Made by a program: the position numbers and the translations under genes
The notes under the pieces: model-generated
Told to the model about the DNA's origin: nothing
Seen by the model: the letters and a program-made list of their open reading frames with translations, nothing else
Database searches by the model: none
Assembly: GCA_025454925.1 (NCBI GenBank)
Contig: JALONM010000018.1
Coordinates: forward strand, 1-51,973
Length of the DNA stretch: 51,973 nucleotides
Source: Cytophagaceae bacterium
GTDB taxonomy: Bacteria > Bacteroidota > Bacteroidia > Cytophagales > Cytophagaceae
Reading direction: 5' to 3'
Part shown: piece after piece, positions 44,845 to 51,973 of the stretch
How the letters are laid out: every line of letters starts with the position of its first letter
Numbering within the stretch: position 1 is the first letter of the stretch

Positions 44845-45660
44845 TTATTTTCCAAATGGAACGTTTGATTTATCTTCCATTACCGGACTTTTCTCCTGCA
44901 AGCTATTTACTACTTCTGCAGTCATAGACAAAGCTTTTCTGCGCTGTGTTTTATCGTTGGTTTGGAACGTGATGACATCGGTGTTCAATCCATCGCCGGT
45001 TGGGTAATATACAAATTCCAGAAAGGCAGTTTTGCCAGGAGGAACATTTTTTACTTCGTAGGTGGTTTTATCTTTTTTCTCCATCATCAGCTTGTAAGTG
45101 ATGCAGCTGCATGCAGCCTGAGCATTGATGATTTCGAGCGAGTCTTTCCCGTTGTTTTTAACGGTAATGCGAGTAACTACTTTTTGCCCGCGTTCTACTT
45201 TTCCGAAATGATGCGAGGTTTTCTCAGCCCAGAAAATAGGTGATTTTTTCTTTTCAGCTTCTGTCACTTTCGCAGTGTCTGGCTTGATTACAACTCCTTT
45301 GATGGTAAGCATTTTCACCACGCCGCCTTTATAGGATACTGTAACGTTTTTATTGAAAACACCAGGACGCCCTGCTGAATTGAACTGAGCACTAACGCTG
45401 CCCATGCCCCCCGGAGGGATGGCTTCTTTGGTCCAGCTGGGGGTGGTACACCCGCAGGAAGCGCGTACATCGGATTGTTGTAAGGTAATGGTATCGGTAC
45501 CTACATTTTTAAATTTGAATTCCCAAAGCGCATTAATACCTTCTTCTACCATTCCAAAATCGTGTTTATCCTCGATAAATTGGAAACTTTCAGACTGAGC
45601 CAGAGAAGAAAAAGAAAAAATGCTGACTAAAACGGATGAAAGAATAATTTTCTTCAACAT
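44845..45660 (-). CDS. Exported DUF1573-family protein
   Basis: A 271-residue protein from the ATG at 45660 (MLKKIILSSVLVSIFSFSSL, then AQ), preferred over earlier in-frame starts because it gives a signal peptide and lies 21 nt from the promoter. Two DUF1573/ASH domains are visible: DKHDFGMVEEGINALWEFKF with VRASCGCTTPSW, and TSHHFGKVERGQKVVTRITV with AQAACSCITYKL. It resembles the neighbour at 43710. Likely periplasmic or surface; no biochemical role is known. It has its own promoter and terminator. Confidence 0.88.
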   Translation of the reverse strand: MLKKIILSSVLVSIFSFSSLAQSESFQFIEDKHDFGMVEEGINALWEFKFKNVGTDTITLQQSDVRASCGCTTPSWTKEAIPPGGMGSVSAQFNSAGRPGVFNKNVTVSYKGGVVKMLTIKGVVIKPDTAKVTEAEKKKSPIFWAEKTSHHFGKVERGQKVVTRITVKNNGKDSLEIINAQAACSCITYKLMMEKKDKTTYEVKNVPPGKTAFLEFVYYPTGDGLNTDVITFQTNDKTQRRKALSMTAEVVNSLQEKSPVMEDKSNVPFGK

Positions 45661-45680
45661 AGTTGTGTACATTTTAAACC

Positions 45681-45711
45681 CAAAGATACATATTTCAAAG
45701 ATTGTTCCAAA
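45681..45711 (-). promoter_or_regulatory. Bacteroidota-type promoter of the DUF1573 gene
   Basis: On the minus strand TTTG (45708-45711) is followed after exactly 19 nt by TATCTTTG (45681-45688), matching the TTTG-N19-TAnnTTTG consensus. The -7 element ends 20 nt before the ATG at 45660, so the leader is short. Confidence 0.75.
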
Positions 45712-45903
45712 GAAAGCATTAGAACTTACTCTTCTGATTTTCAACAATTAACAACAAGCTCCAGGTAAAAGTTCGGGTGGAGTTGAAAAGTTCATACTGA
45801 AAACGCCTTTTGCTTGCGAAAATTACACATCGCCCATTTGGCTTTTGAGAGGAATTGTGGTAAAGGTAGGCGCCAAAGGCTGGGCATAGAGTTTCCACAA
45901 TGA

Positions 45904-45933
45904 TTGTTTAAGGAAAGCATTTTATTAAATTTG
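45904..45933 (+). promoter_or_regulatory. Bacteroidota-type promoter of the fused E1 gene
   Basis: TTG (45904-45906), 19 nt, then TAAATTTG (45926-45933) matches the consensus exactly. It lies 53 nt before the GTG at 45987. The rest of the 326-nt gap (45661-45986) between the divergent DUF1573 and E1 genes shows no other gene. Confidence 0.72.
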
Positions 45934-45986
45934 AGGTTGGTAATTAGCGAATAATTGCCGGTTTGTAGCCAAAAAAATAAAGTAGG

Positions 45987-48395
45987 GTGTACGAAACATA
46001 TCAGTTAAGTCCTGAGCTGACATTAAGCAAGGAGGAAATATTGAAGGATTATCGCTTGGCTTGCGAGAGCCGGCATGCCAGCACACTTGCCAGAAAGGAA
46101 GTATACAGCGGGAAGGCAAAGTTTGGTGTATTTGGCACCGGTAAAGAGGTAGCGCAAATTGCCATGGCCAAGTTTTTTCAGCCAGGAGATTTTCGTTCGG
46201 GATATTACCGTGACCAGAACTTCATGATGGCGATCGGCGAATTGAGCATTCAGCAATATTTTGCACAGTTGTATGCGCATACCGATGTAGCGCACGATCC
46301 GCATTCCGGAGGGCGCATGATGATTGGCCATTATGCTACCCGAAGCCTGGATCGCGAAGGCCGCTGGAAGAACCTCATGGAAATAAAAAATGCCAGTCCG
46401 GATATTTCTCCAACTGGCGCTCAGATGCCTCGATTGGTGGGTTTGGCATTTGCTTCCAAACTTTACCGCAACAATGCGCAGTTGCATGGTTATACACAAT
46501 TCAGCCATCACGGAAATGAAGTTGCGGTGGGCACCATTGGTAACGGCGCTTGTGCGGAAGGTGTTTTTTTTGAAGCCATCAACGCCGCCGGTGTTTTACA
46601 AATCCCCATGGTTGCCTGCATCTGGGACGATGCCTACGCCATTTCTGTTACACAGGAACTACAAACCACCAAGCTTGATATTTCGAGTATGTTTGAAGGC
46701 TTTAAGCGCCGCCCAGGAGAGCGCGGCATTGAAGTCATAAAAGTAAAAGGCTGGAACTACCAGGAGCTATGCGTGCAGTATTTCCGGGCCATGAAATTGG
46801 CTCGCGAAGAACATGTACCGGTGTTATTCCATGTAGAAGAACTTACTCAACCATTTGGTCATTCTACTTCCGGCTCGCACGAACGGTACAAAACCAAGGA
46901 GAGGCTTGCCTGGGAAGAAGAATACGATTGCAACAAGCAATTCCGTAAATGGATATTGGAATGGAATGTGTGCAGCGAAGATGAGCTATTGGCCATTGAA
47001 GCCGAAGCGGAACGTGTAGCGCGCACCAGCAGGGAAAAAGCCTGGCAGGCTTTTCTGGATTCCATGAAAGATGATCATGATGAGGCGCTTGACTATTTGC
47101 GACAGGCAGCACAGGAATCGGAGGAGCGAGCGGCCTTGACAGAAATTGCAGAGCAATTATCGAAGGCCCTAAATCCGATACGTATGGACGACGTAAAAGC
47201 AATGAAAAAAGCCTTGCGCTTGCTTCGTTACGAAGAATGTCCTGCCAAATACTCCATTCAGGAGTGGATCAAACGCACGACAAAAGAAAACCGTGAGCGT
47301 ATCAACTCCCACGTATATAGCCGGTCTGAAGAGGCTGCCACACAAGTAAAAGTGGTGCCGGCACGCTATTCCGAACAGAGTCCTGTAGTGGATGGCAGGG
47401 AGGTATTGGTAAATAATTTTGACGCTTTGCTTAGCCGCGATCCTCGCATTTTTGCATTGGGAGAAGACGTAGGGCAAATCGGAGATGTGAACCAAGGCTT
47501 TGCTGGTTTGCAACAAAAATTCGGTAAGCTTCGGGTAATGGATACCGGAATCCGGGAAGCTACCATTATAGGACAAGGCATTGGTGCGGCCATGAGAGGA
47601 TTAAGACCGATCGCCGAAATTCAATACCTCGATTATATTTATTTTGCGATACAAACCCTGTCCGATGATTTAGCTAGTCTGCATTACCGCACGGTAGGCG
47701 GACAGAAAGCGCCATTGATTGTTCGCACACGTGGGCATCGGCTGGAAGGGATGTTTCATTCAGGCTCACCGATACAAATGATTTTAGGAGCTATCCGGGG
47801 AATGCATCTATGTGTGCCTCGCAACATGACGCAGGCGGCTGGATTCTACAATACCTTGCTGCAAGGCGATGAACCTGCCATTGTCATAGAGACCTTGAAT
47901 GCCTATAGACTAAAAGAAAAACTTCCGGATAACCTGGGTGAATTTACTGTTCCGTTAGGGGTTCCAGAAACCATACGTCCTGGAGAAGACATTACCATCG
48001 TTACCTACGGTGCGATGTGTCGCATTTGCATGGAAGCTGCCGACCAATTAGAACAGTGTGGGATATCCGTTGAAATTATAGATGTACAAACCTTACTACC
48101 GTTTGATGTTCATCATACGATTGGTGAGTCTATACAAAAAACCAACCGGGTAATTTTTGCGGATGAAGATGTACCTGGAGGAGCTTCGGCTTACATGATG
48201 CAAAAAGTGTTGGAAAACCAACACGTGTTTCAATGGCTGGACTCAGAACCCAGAACCTTGAGCGCCCAGGAGCATCGCCCAGCCTATGGTACCGACGGTG
48301 ATTATTACTCTAAACCAAATGCTGAAGATGTATTTGATTTGGTTTATGAGATGATGCATGAAACCGACCCAGGTAGATTTCCGTCTTTGTACTAA
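45987..48395 (+). CDS. Fused E1 alpha/beta subunits of a 2-oxoacid dehydrogenase
   Basis: An 802-residue protein starting at GTG (45987). Residues of about 1-370 are the E1-alpha (thiamine pyrophosphate) half; residues of about 460-802 are the E1-beta half (FALGEDVGQIGDVNQGFAGL; VMDTGIREATIIGQGIGAAM; IVRTRGHRLEGMFHSGSPIQ). A linker of charged helices joins them. It decarboxylates a 2-oxo acid and passes the acyl group to E2 lipoyl; branched-chain or pyruvate-type substrates are most likely. The TPP motif reads GNG (185-187) and WDD (213-215) instead of the usual GDG and NN, a pattern I recall in other Bacteroidota fused E1 proteins. No E2 or E3 gene is next to it. Confidence 0.9.
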   Translation: MYETYQLSPELTLSKEEILKDYRLACESRHASTLARKEVYSGKAKFGVFGTGKEVAQIAMAKFFQPGDFRSGYYRDQNFMMAIGELSIQQYFAQLYAHTDVAHDPHSGGRMMIGHYATRSLDREGRWKNLMEIKNASPDISPTGAQMPRLVGLAFASKLYRNNAQLHGYTQFSHHGNEVAVGTIGNGACAEGVFFEAINAAGVLQIPMVACIWDDAYAISVTQELQTTKLDISSMFEGFKRRPGERGIEVIKVKGWNYQELCVQYFRAMKLAREEHVPVLFHVEELTQPFGHSTSGSHERYKTKERLAWEEEYDCNKQFRKWILEWNVCSEDELLAIEAEAERVARTSREKAWQAFLDSMKDDHDEALDYLRQAAQESEERAALTEIAEQLSKALNPIRMDDVKAMKKALRLLRYEECPAKYSIQEWIKRTTKENRERINSHVYSRSEEAATQVKVVPARYSEQSPVVDGREVLVNNFDALLSRDPRIFALGEDVGQIGDVNQGFAGLQQKFGKLRVMDTGIREATIIGQGIGAAMRGLRPIAEIQYLDYIYFAIQTLSDDLASLHYRTVGGQKAPLIVRTRGHRLEGMFHSGSPIQMILGAIRGMHLCVPRNMTQAAGFYNTLLQGDEPAIVIETLNAYRLKEKLPDNLGEFTVPLGVPETIRPGEDITIVTYGAMCRICMEAADQLEQCGISVEIIDVQTLLPFDVHHTIGESIQKTNRVIFADEDVPGGASAYMMQKVLENQHVFQWLDSEPRTLSAQEHRPAYGTDGDYYSKPNAEDVFDLVYEMMHETDPGRFPSLY

Positions 48396-48448
48396 GACTA
48401 GCTCCGTTGGTAACATTTCCGATGGATGGCGAATTTAATTGAACCTGT

Positions 48449-49993
48449 ATGACTGAATATGTTTCTCCTTTTTCCATTTTACCGGGATTAAAGCCCGGAG
48501 AAACATTAGATGCCTCACAGTGGATCCTTTTGAAAAAAAAGATACTGGCAGAGTTTCAATTAAACGATGAAAAGCCTATCCAATTGGGGAAACAAATTTA
48601 TTCCAAGGATCAGATATTGAGGCTTATTGATGATCTTAAAAATTCGGAAGACTTTCAACATCATTCCCTTATCTGGAATACCCCCGGCTTGTTGGATTTT
48701 TTGCAATCGAAACAACTGCCTAAGAATCCAACATCATGGAGTACACTGAAGGATAACAACGCCTTTGTACGTTTTATCGCTCCATACTTTTGCGAAGTAT
48801 ATTCCGAATTGCTATATGCCTCTGTAAAAGCACGCGATTCGGCCTCTGTGGCCAGCCTGAATAGTATTCCACTATTGATTGATTCTTCACAAATCGCTCG
48901 CAGTGCAGAAAGAACGGAACAATACCTTTTCATATTGCTAAAAGAACTGCACCTGGTTATTTTACTCATTGAACAACAGGATTACCATGATCCGGAAAGC
49001 AATTTAAAAAAATACTACGAACCCTCTCTCCTATTAACTCTTAATGAATTACCGGCTTCATTTATAGGTTTCAGAAATAAATACGCATTGGAACTAATTA
49101 ATCTTTATGTAATTAGTTTTAATAATCTAAAAAAACCTACGCTAGCCGAAGCCATTATTACGGGAGCTTCCAAGCTTCGGGTAGATCCTCACGAACGTTC
49201 TTTATTGCAAGAGCGAATGGAAGAAATCAAACGATTGATTCCTGCTGAGAAGAATAAAGAAAGCAATGGAGTATGGCGAACCGTAAAGATCGCCTTTGTT
49301 ATTCTTTACGTCTTGATCATGATAATTCGGGCAACTTCCAATTCTAATACGGATAAAAGCGATATTGCAGCACCAACAGAGTCGGAGCATCCATTTAATG
49401 GAATTATTGGATCTTTTCCTGCAAACCATAAAATCGCAAGCGCAGTGGAACTGTATACATCCAGCAATACTTTTTCTAATACGTCCGGAGGTTCCTTCTC
49501 CCGGTCTGAAACAGGATCCTTGCATTACCATTCTGAAAGGAATAACGATTTCCAATACCAGCCTGTAAAACTTGTTTTATTTAGAAACAAAAGTACCAAA
49601 GATGCTATTGTTTTTTGCGGGCATCAACGCTTTTACATTCAAGACCAAGATAGTATTTTAGCTTATTTTCAAAACAATGCTGCCGTTTCTGAGCTTATTC
49701 TTTATTTAGGAAAAGAATTTAACCAGAATAAATGTTTCCGGCTCGTGGACACCGTTGATATCAAAGAGTATTGCGGAATTTTTGAACCTATAGAGGAATC
49801 TACCATTCTAAAAGGCGTTAATTATCGTATTTATCATTCCACTATGCTGACCGAAAAAAACAAGAAGGCTTTTCCTTTAATTACCATAGATTCCAATGGC
49901 ATAGACCAATCCTTTGTTACTATACCCATACCTTTGCACGAGAATCTCGGGCAGGTTAAAAAGGTTACTATAACGCAGGTACAGGAAAATTAA
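48449..49993 (+). CDS. Hypothetical protein with one membrane helix (514 aa)
   Basis: I do not recognise a family. The first 265 residues are soluble and helical (for example DQILRLIDDLKNSEDFQHHS; AERTEQYLFILLKELHLVIL) and would lie in the cytoplasm. One clear membrane helix (TVKIAFVILYVLIMIIRATS) is near residues 275-295. A Ser/Thr/Asn-rich linker follows, then a beta-rich C-terminal domain (YQPVKLVLFRNKSTKDAIVF; NYRIYHSTMLTEKNKKAFPL). It starts 53 nt after the E1 gene and ends about 60 nt before the DUF2142 gene. Confidence 0.75.
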   Translation: MTEYVSPFSILPGLKPGETLDASQWILLKKKILAEFQLNDEKPIQLGKQIYSKDQILRLIDDLKNSEDFQHHSLIWNTPGLLDFLQSKQLPKNPTSWSTLKDNNAFVRFIAPYFCEVYSELLYASVKARDSASVASLNSIPLLIDSSQIARSAERTEQYLFILLKELHLVILLIEQQDYHDPESNLKKYYEPSLLLTLNELPASFIGFRNKYALELINLYVISFNNLKKPTLAEAIITGASKLRVDPHERSLLQERMEEIKRLIPAEKNKESNGVWRTVKIAFVILYVLIMIIRATSNSNTDKSDIAAPTESEHPFNGIIGSFPANHKIASAVELYTSSNTFSNTSGGSFSRSETGSLHYHSERNNDFQYQPVKLVLFRNKSTKDAIVFCGHQRFYIQDQDSILAYFQNNAAVSELILYLGKEFNQNKCFRLVDTVDIKEYCGIFEPIEESTILKGVNYRIYHSTMLTEKNKKAFPLITIDSNGIDQSFVTIPIPLHENLGQVKKVTITQVQEN

Positions 49994-50052
49994 AGTTGCC
50001 CTAGAAAAATAAATAGAGAAGAAGTAACTTGAAAATTTTCAAGACCAAGTGT

Positions 50053-51900
50053 ATGAAGCCTCCCTCCTCACGTATTCCTCTTCTCTTTTTTTGTGTAGCA
50101 ATTTTCTTAGGTATGGGTTACATACTCATTACCCCTCCTTTTCAAGTGAACGATGAGGTGTCGCATTTCTACCGGGCCTATCAGGTATCTCAAGGGGACT
50201 GGATATCTATTCGACAAAATCAACGAGTAGGAGGTTATTTACCCGCTTCCCTTCAAGCTGCCAGTGATCCTTTTTTACATTTACGATGGAATGTTTTTCA
50301 TGTCAGTCAACCCGACACAATACTGTCGCTGTCCCGCATTCCAACCGGAGAAAAAATGATATTCCTGGATTTTCCCAACACAGCCATTTACCCACCATTG
50401 GCCTATGTACCACAAGCCATAGGTATTTCGATTGCGCGCTTGGTAAACATGCCTCCTCTACCCACCTATTATTTCACAAAAGTATTCTGCTTATTCATTT
50501 GGTCATGGCTGGTTTATGGACTATTGAAAACCATCACCTTTCTTCAGGTAGAATTTGCCTTTTTGGCACTTCTTCCCATGAGCATTTATGTAAATGGTTC
50601 GATCAGCGGAGATATGATGTGCACTTGTTTTTGCTGGACCTTTCTGGTGCTGCTACTAAATCATTGGTTGGCCGAAGTGCCCATTCGAGAAACCTCATTG
50701 GCTGCATTTCTGATATTATCGGCTGGAATGGCACTATTGAAATTCATTTATCTGCCGCTGTTGTTACTAATATTCCTAATTCCTAAACGCCTCTTTCGTT
50801 CCCGATTACAAGCGATCGTTTTTTATGCAGGCTGCCCGGCACTAGCCCTTGTAAGCTTGATTGCATGGTCGGTGGTTGTTCAAGATCTTTATATTACGTA
50901 TGAAGATTATCATCCCGATTTTGTATTTCAGGCTACTGTGTTAGAAGGGGCCAACATCCAGCAGCAATTGCAATGGGTATTGCACCATCCGCTGGAGTAT
51001 ACTGGTATTTTCATCCGTTCAATTGGATTAAGTTTTGAACGCTACAGCCAGAGCTACATCGGCACATTTGGTTGGCTCGATACTTTTTTACCCATCCCAT
51101 GGGTGCTTATGGCTTATCTCTTAATTATTGGAAGTGCCTTAACGGCCAAGGTTCCAAGCATAGGATGGCGCCCCCGGGCATGGATGTTGGTGACTTCGTT
51201 TGCCTGCCTGGCGAGTTTGTTTCTCTCCCAATTTCTCATTTGGAATATAGAAGGGGATCAGCACATTGATAATATTCATGGACGTTACCTAAGCCCATTT
51301 TTACCATTACTTTGGTGGGCCCTAGCGGGGCTCATACCTATTCGTTCGCATGCTTTGCGCAACTGGATGTTGTTTGGATTTATTTCCTCCTTAGGCATAT
51401 TTTCTATACTAACTATTTATCAGCGATTTTATGATACCAACACGTACCAATCCGTATGGCATCTTTCTACCCAGAACGATGAGCTGCTTGATCGCAAACA
51501 TTTTAATAGTGGTGTTTCTCAATATCCAATTGAAATTTCAGGCCTATTGGATTCCACTGAAACATTCCATGGAAACTATTCTGTAAAAACAGATTCTATG
51601 TATCGTTTTGCTTACACCGTCCGAATAAGCGAAATACTGTCAGGCGACGTGCTGGAATGTTATATTTGGTGCAAAGGAGACGGTGCGGTATTGGTGGTGG
51701 ATGAAGAAGGTGAAAAATACCATGCAATAAACACTGTTATACGAAGAGAAAAAAACGGTTGGAATCAAATGTACCTTCGGTATAAATTTGAAAAGGATCT
51801 TCACAACAACATCACACCGCTTTACATTTACAATCCCAGCAACGAGGTGGTATACCTGGATAATATGGAAGTATGGTTAAAACGTGTAACAAAGCCTTAA
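50053..51900 (+). CDS. DUF2142-family polytopic membrane protein
   Basis: A 615-residue protein from the ATG at 50053; an in-frame TTG at 50029 would add eight residues. The DUF2142 signature is present: first helix, then ITPPFQVNDEVSHFYRAYQV, and AIYPPLAYVPQAIGISIARL. About ten membrane helices follow. The family resembles GT-C glycosyltransferases (Asp-Glu after helix 1), and IEGDQHIDNIHGRYLSPFLP late in the protein is typical. The last 130 residues form a soluble beta-rich domain (DSTETFHGNYSVKTDSMYRF). A role in transfer of sugars to surface glycans is inferred. Substrate unknown. Confidence 0.85.
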   Translation: MKPPSSRIPLLFFCVAIFLGMGYILITPPFQVNDEVSHFYRAYQVSQGDWISIRQNQRVGGYLPASLQAASDPFLHLRWNVFHVSQPDTILSLSRIPTGEKMIFLDFPNTAIYPPLAYVPQAIGISIARLVNMPPLPTYYFTKVFCLFIWSWLVYGLLKTITFLQVEFAFLALLPMSIYVNGSISGDMMCTCFCWTFLVLLLNHWLAEVPIRETSLAAFLILSAGMALLKFIYLPLLLLIFLIPKRLFRSRLQAIVFYAGCPALALVSLIAWSVVVQDLYITYEDYHPDFVFQATVLEGANIQQQLQWVLHHPLEYTGIFIRSIGLSFERYSQSYIGTFGWLDTFLPIPWVLMAYLLIIGSALTAKVPSIGWRPRAWMLVTSFACLASLFLSQFLIWNIEGDQHIDNIHGRYLSPFLPLLWWALAGLIPIRSHALRNWMLFGFISSLGIFSILTIYQRFYDTNTYQSVWHLSTQNDELLDRKHFNSGVSQYPIEISGLLDSTETFHGNYSVKTDSMYRFAYTVRISEILSGDVLECYIWCKGDGAVLVVDEEGEKYHAINTVIRREKNGWNQMYLRYKFEKDLHNNITPLYIYNPSNEVVYLDNMEVWLKRVTKP

Positions 51901-51973
51901 CCAATGCCAGTGCCTTTAAAGCCTGCCTTTCTAAGTTCGGCACTCTTATCATCCTGCGGAACTAAATGGCTAA
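51897..51973 (-). CDS. Possible C-terminal end of a gene running in from the right edge
   Basis: The minus strand is open from the edge to a TAA at 51897-51899, giving 24 residues (SHLVPQDDKSAELRKAGFKG, then TGIG). The mix of charged residues looks coding. The stop overlaps that of the convergent DUF2142 gene. A plus frame from 51904 is also open (MPVPLKPAFLSSALLSSCGT), so the choice is uncertain. Confidence 0.35.
   Translation of the reverse strand, partial: SHLVPQDDKSAELRKAGFKGTGIG

Noticed and set aside
44655-44927. Open frame beginning inside repeat copy 2 (MIFYIGITGHGS...)
   Set aside because: The first 12 codons are the same in copy 1, but that frame stops soon after; the rest crosses a terminator and the DUF1573 gene. 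The conservation is better explained by the repeat.

Overview
This window comes from a member of the Bacteroidota. The evidence is a PorP/SprF-OmpA pair, secreted proteins with type A and type B type IX secretion (T9SS) C-terminal signals, a DUF5777 beta-barrel protein, an E1 2-oxoacid dehydrogenase with alpha and beta parts fused, and promoters of the TTTG-N19-TAnnTTTG type. Base composition is moderately AT-rich. No rRNA, tRNA, CRISPR array, prophage or intact insertion sequence was recognised.

Layout. Positions 1-5516 (minus) hold the SUF iron-sulfur cluster operon sufB-C-D-S-E followed by a DUF59 (SufT/PaaD-like) gene cut by the window edge. Next come a membrane-anchored beta-propeller/Y_Y_Y sensor-like protein (5613-8297) and an Lrp/AsnC regulator. 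Positions 9812-12609 (plus) encode a repeat lipoprotein, a single-haem lipoprotein, a DUF5777 porin-like protein and a YceI protein; a second single-haem lipoprotein lies convergent at 12727-13053. sbcD-sbcC (13119-17418) follows, then a gene-poor stretch with a 33-residue membrane peptide. Positions 18722-25041 (minus) look like one operon: DtxR-family regulator, metal-binding lipoprotein, ABC ATPase, permease fused to a second DtxR-like domain, second permease, and a glutamine-dependent asparagine synthetase.

Positions 25397-41748 are rich in exported proteins: a YwqK/MORN-like protein, a pectate-lyase-fold T9SS protein, a membrane protein with a TerB-like tail, and a T9SS surface cluster (type A protein, OmpA/TPR/PD40 protein, PorP/SprF, M43 protease, and a divergent giant PKD adhesin with a type B signal). 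Positions 41810-44740 contain two GC-rich REP-like elements and two copies of an unrelated element of about 180 bp with several hairpins, around a family 9 glycosyltransferase and a DUF1573 gene. The right end has a second DUF1573 gene, the fused E1 dehydrogenase, a 514-residue orphan, and a DUF2142 membrane protein.

The most interesting signals are: a palindrome with the half-site TTTAGAYT/AGTCYAAA both in the suf leader and upstream of the DtxR-regulated transporter operon, suggesting a shared metal-responsive circuit; the permease-DtxR fusion, which keeps all recognisable metal ligands; and the duplicated 180-bp structured element with a 42-nt invariant core. All functional statements come from reading the sequence and from family knowledge; no database search was run.
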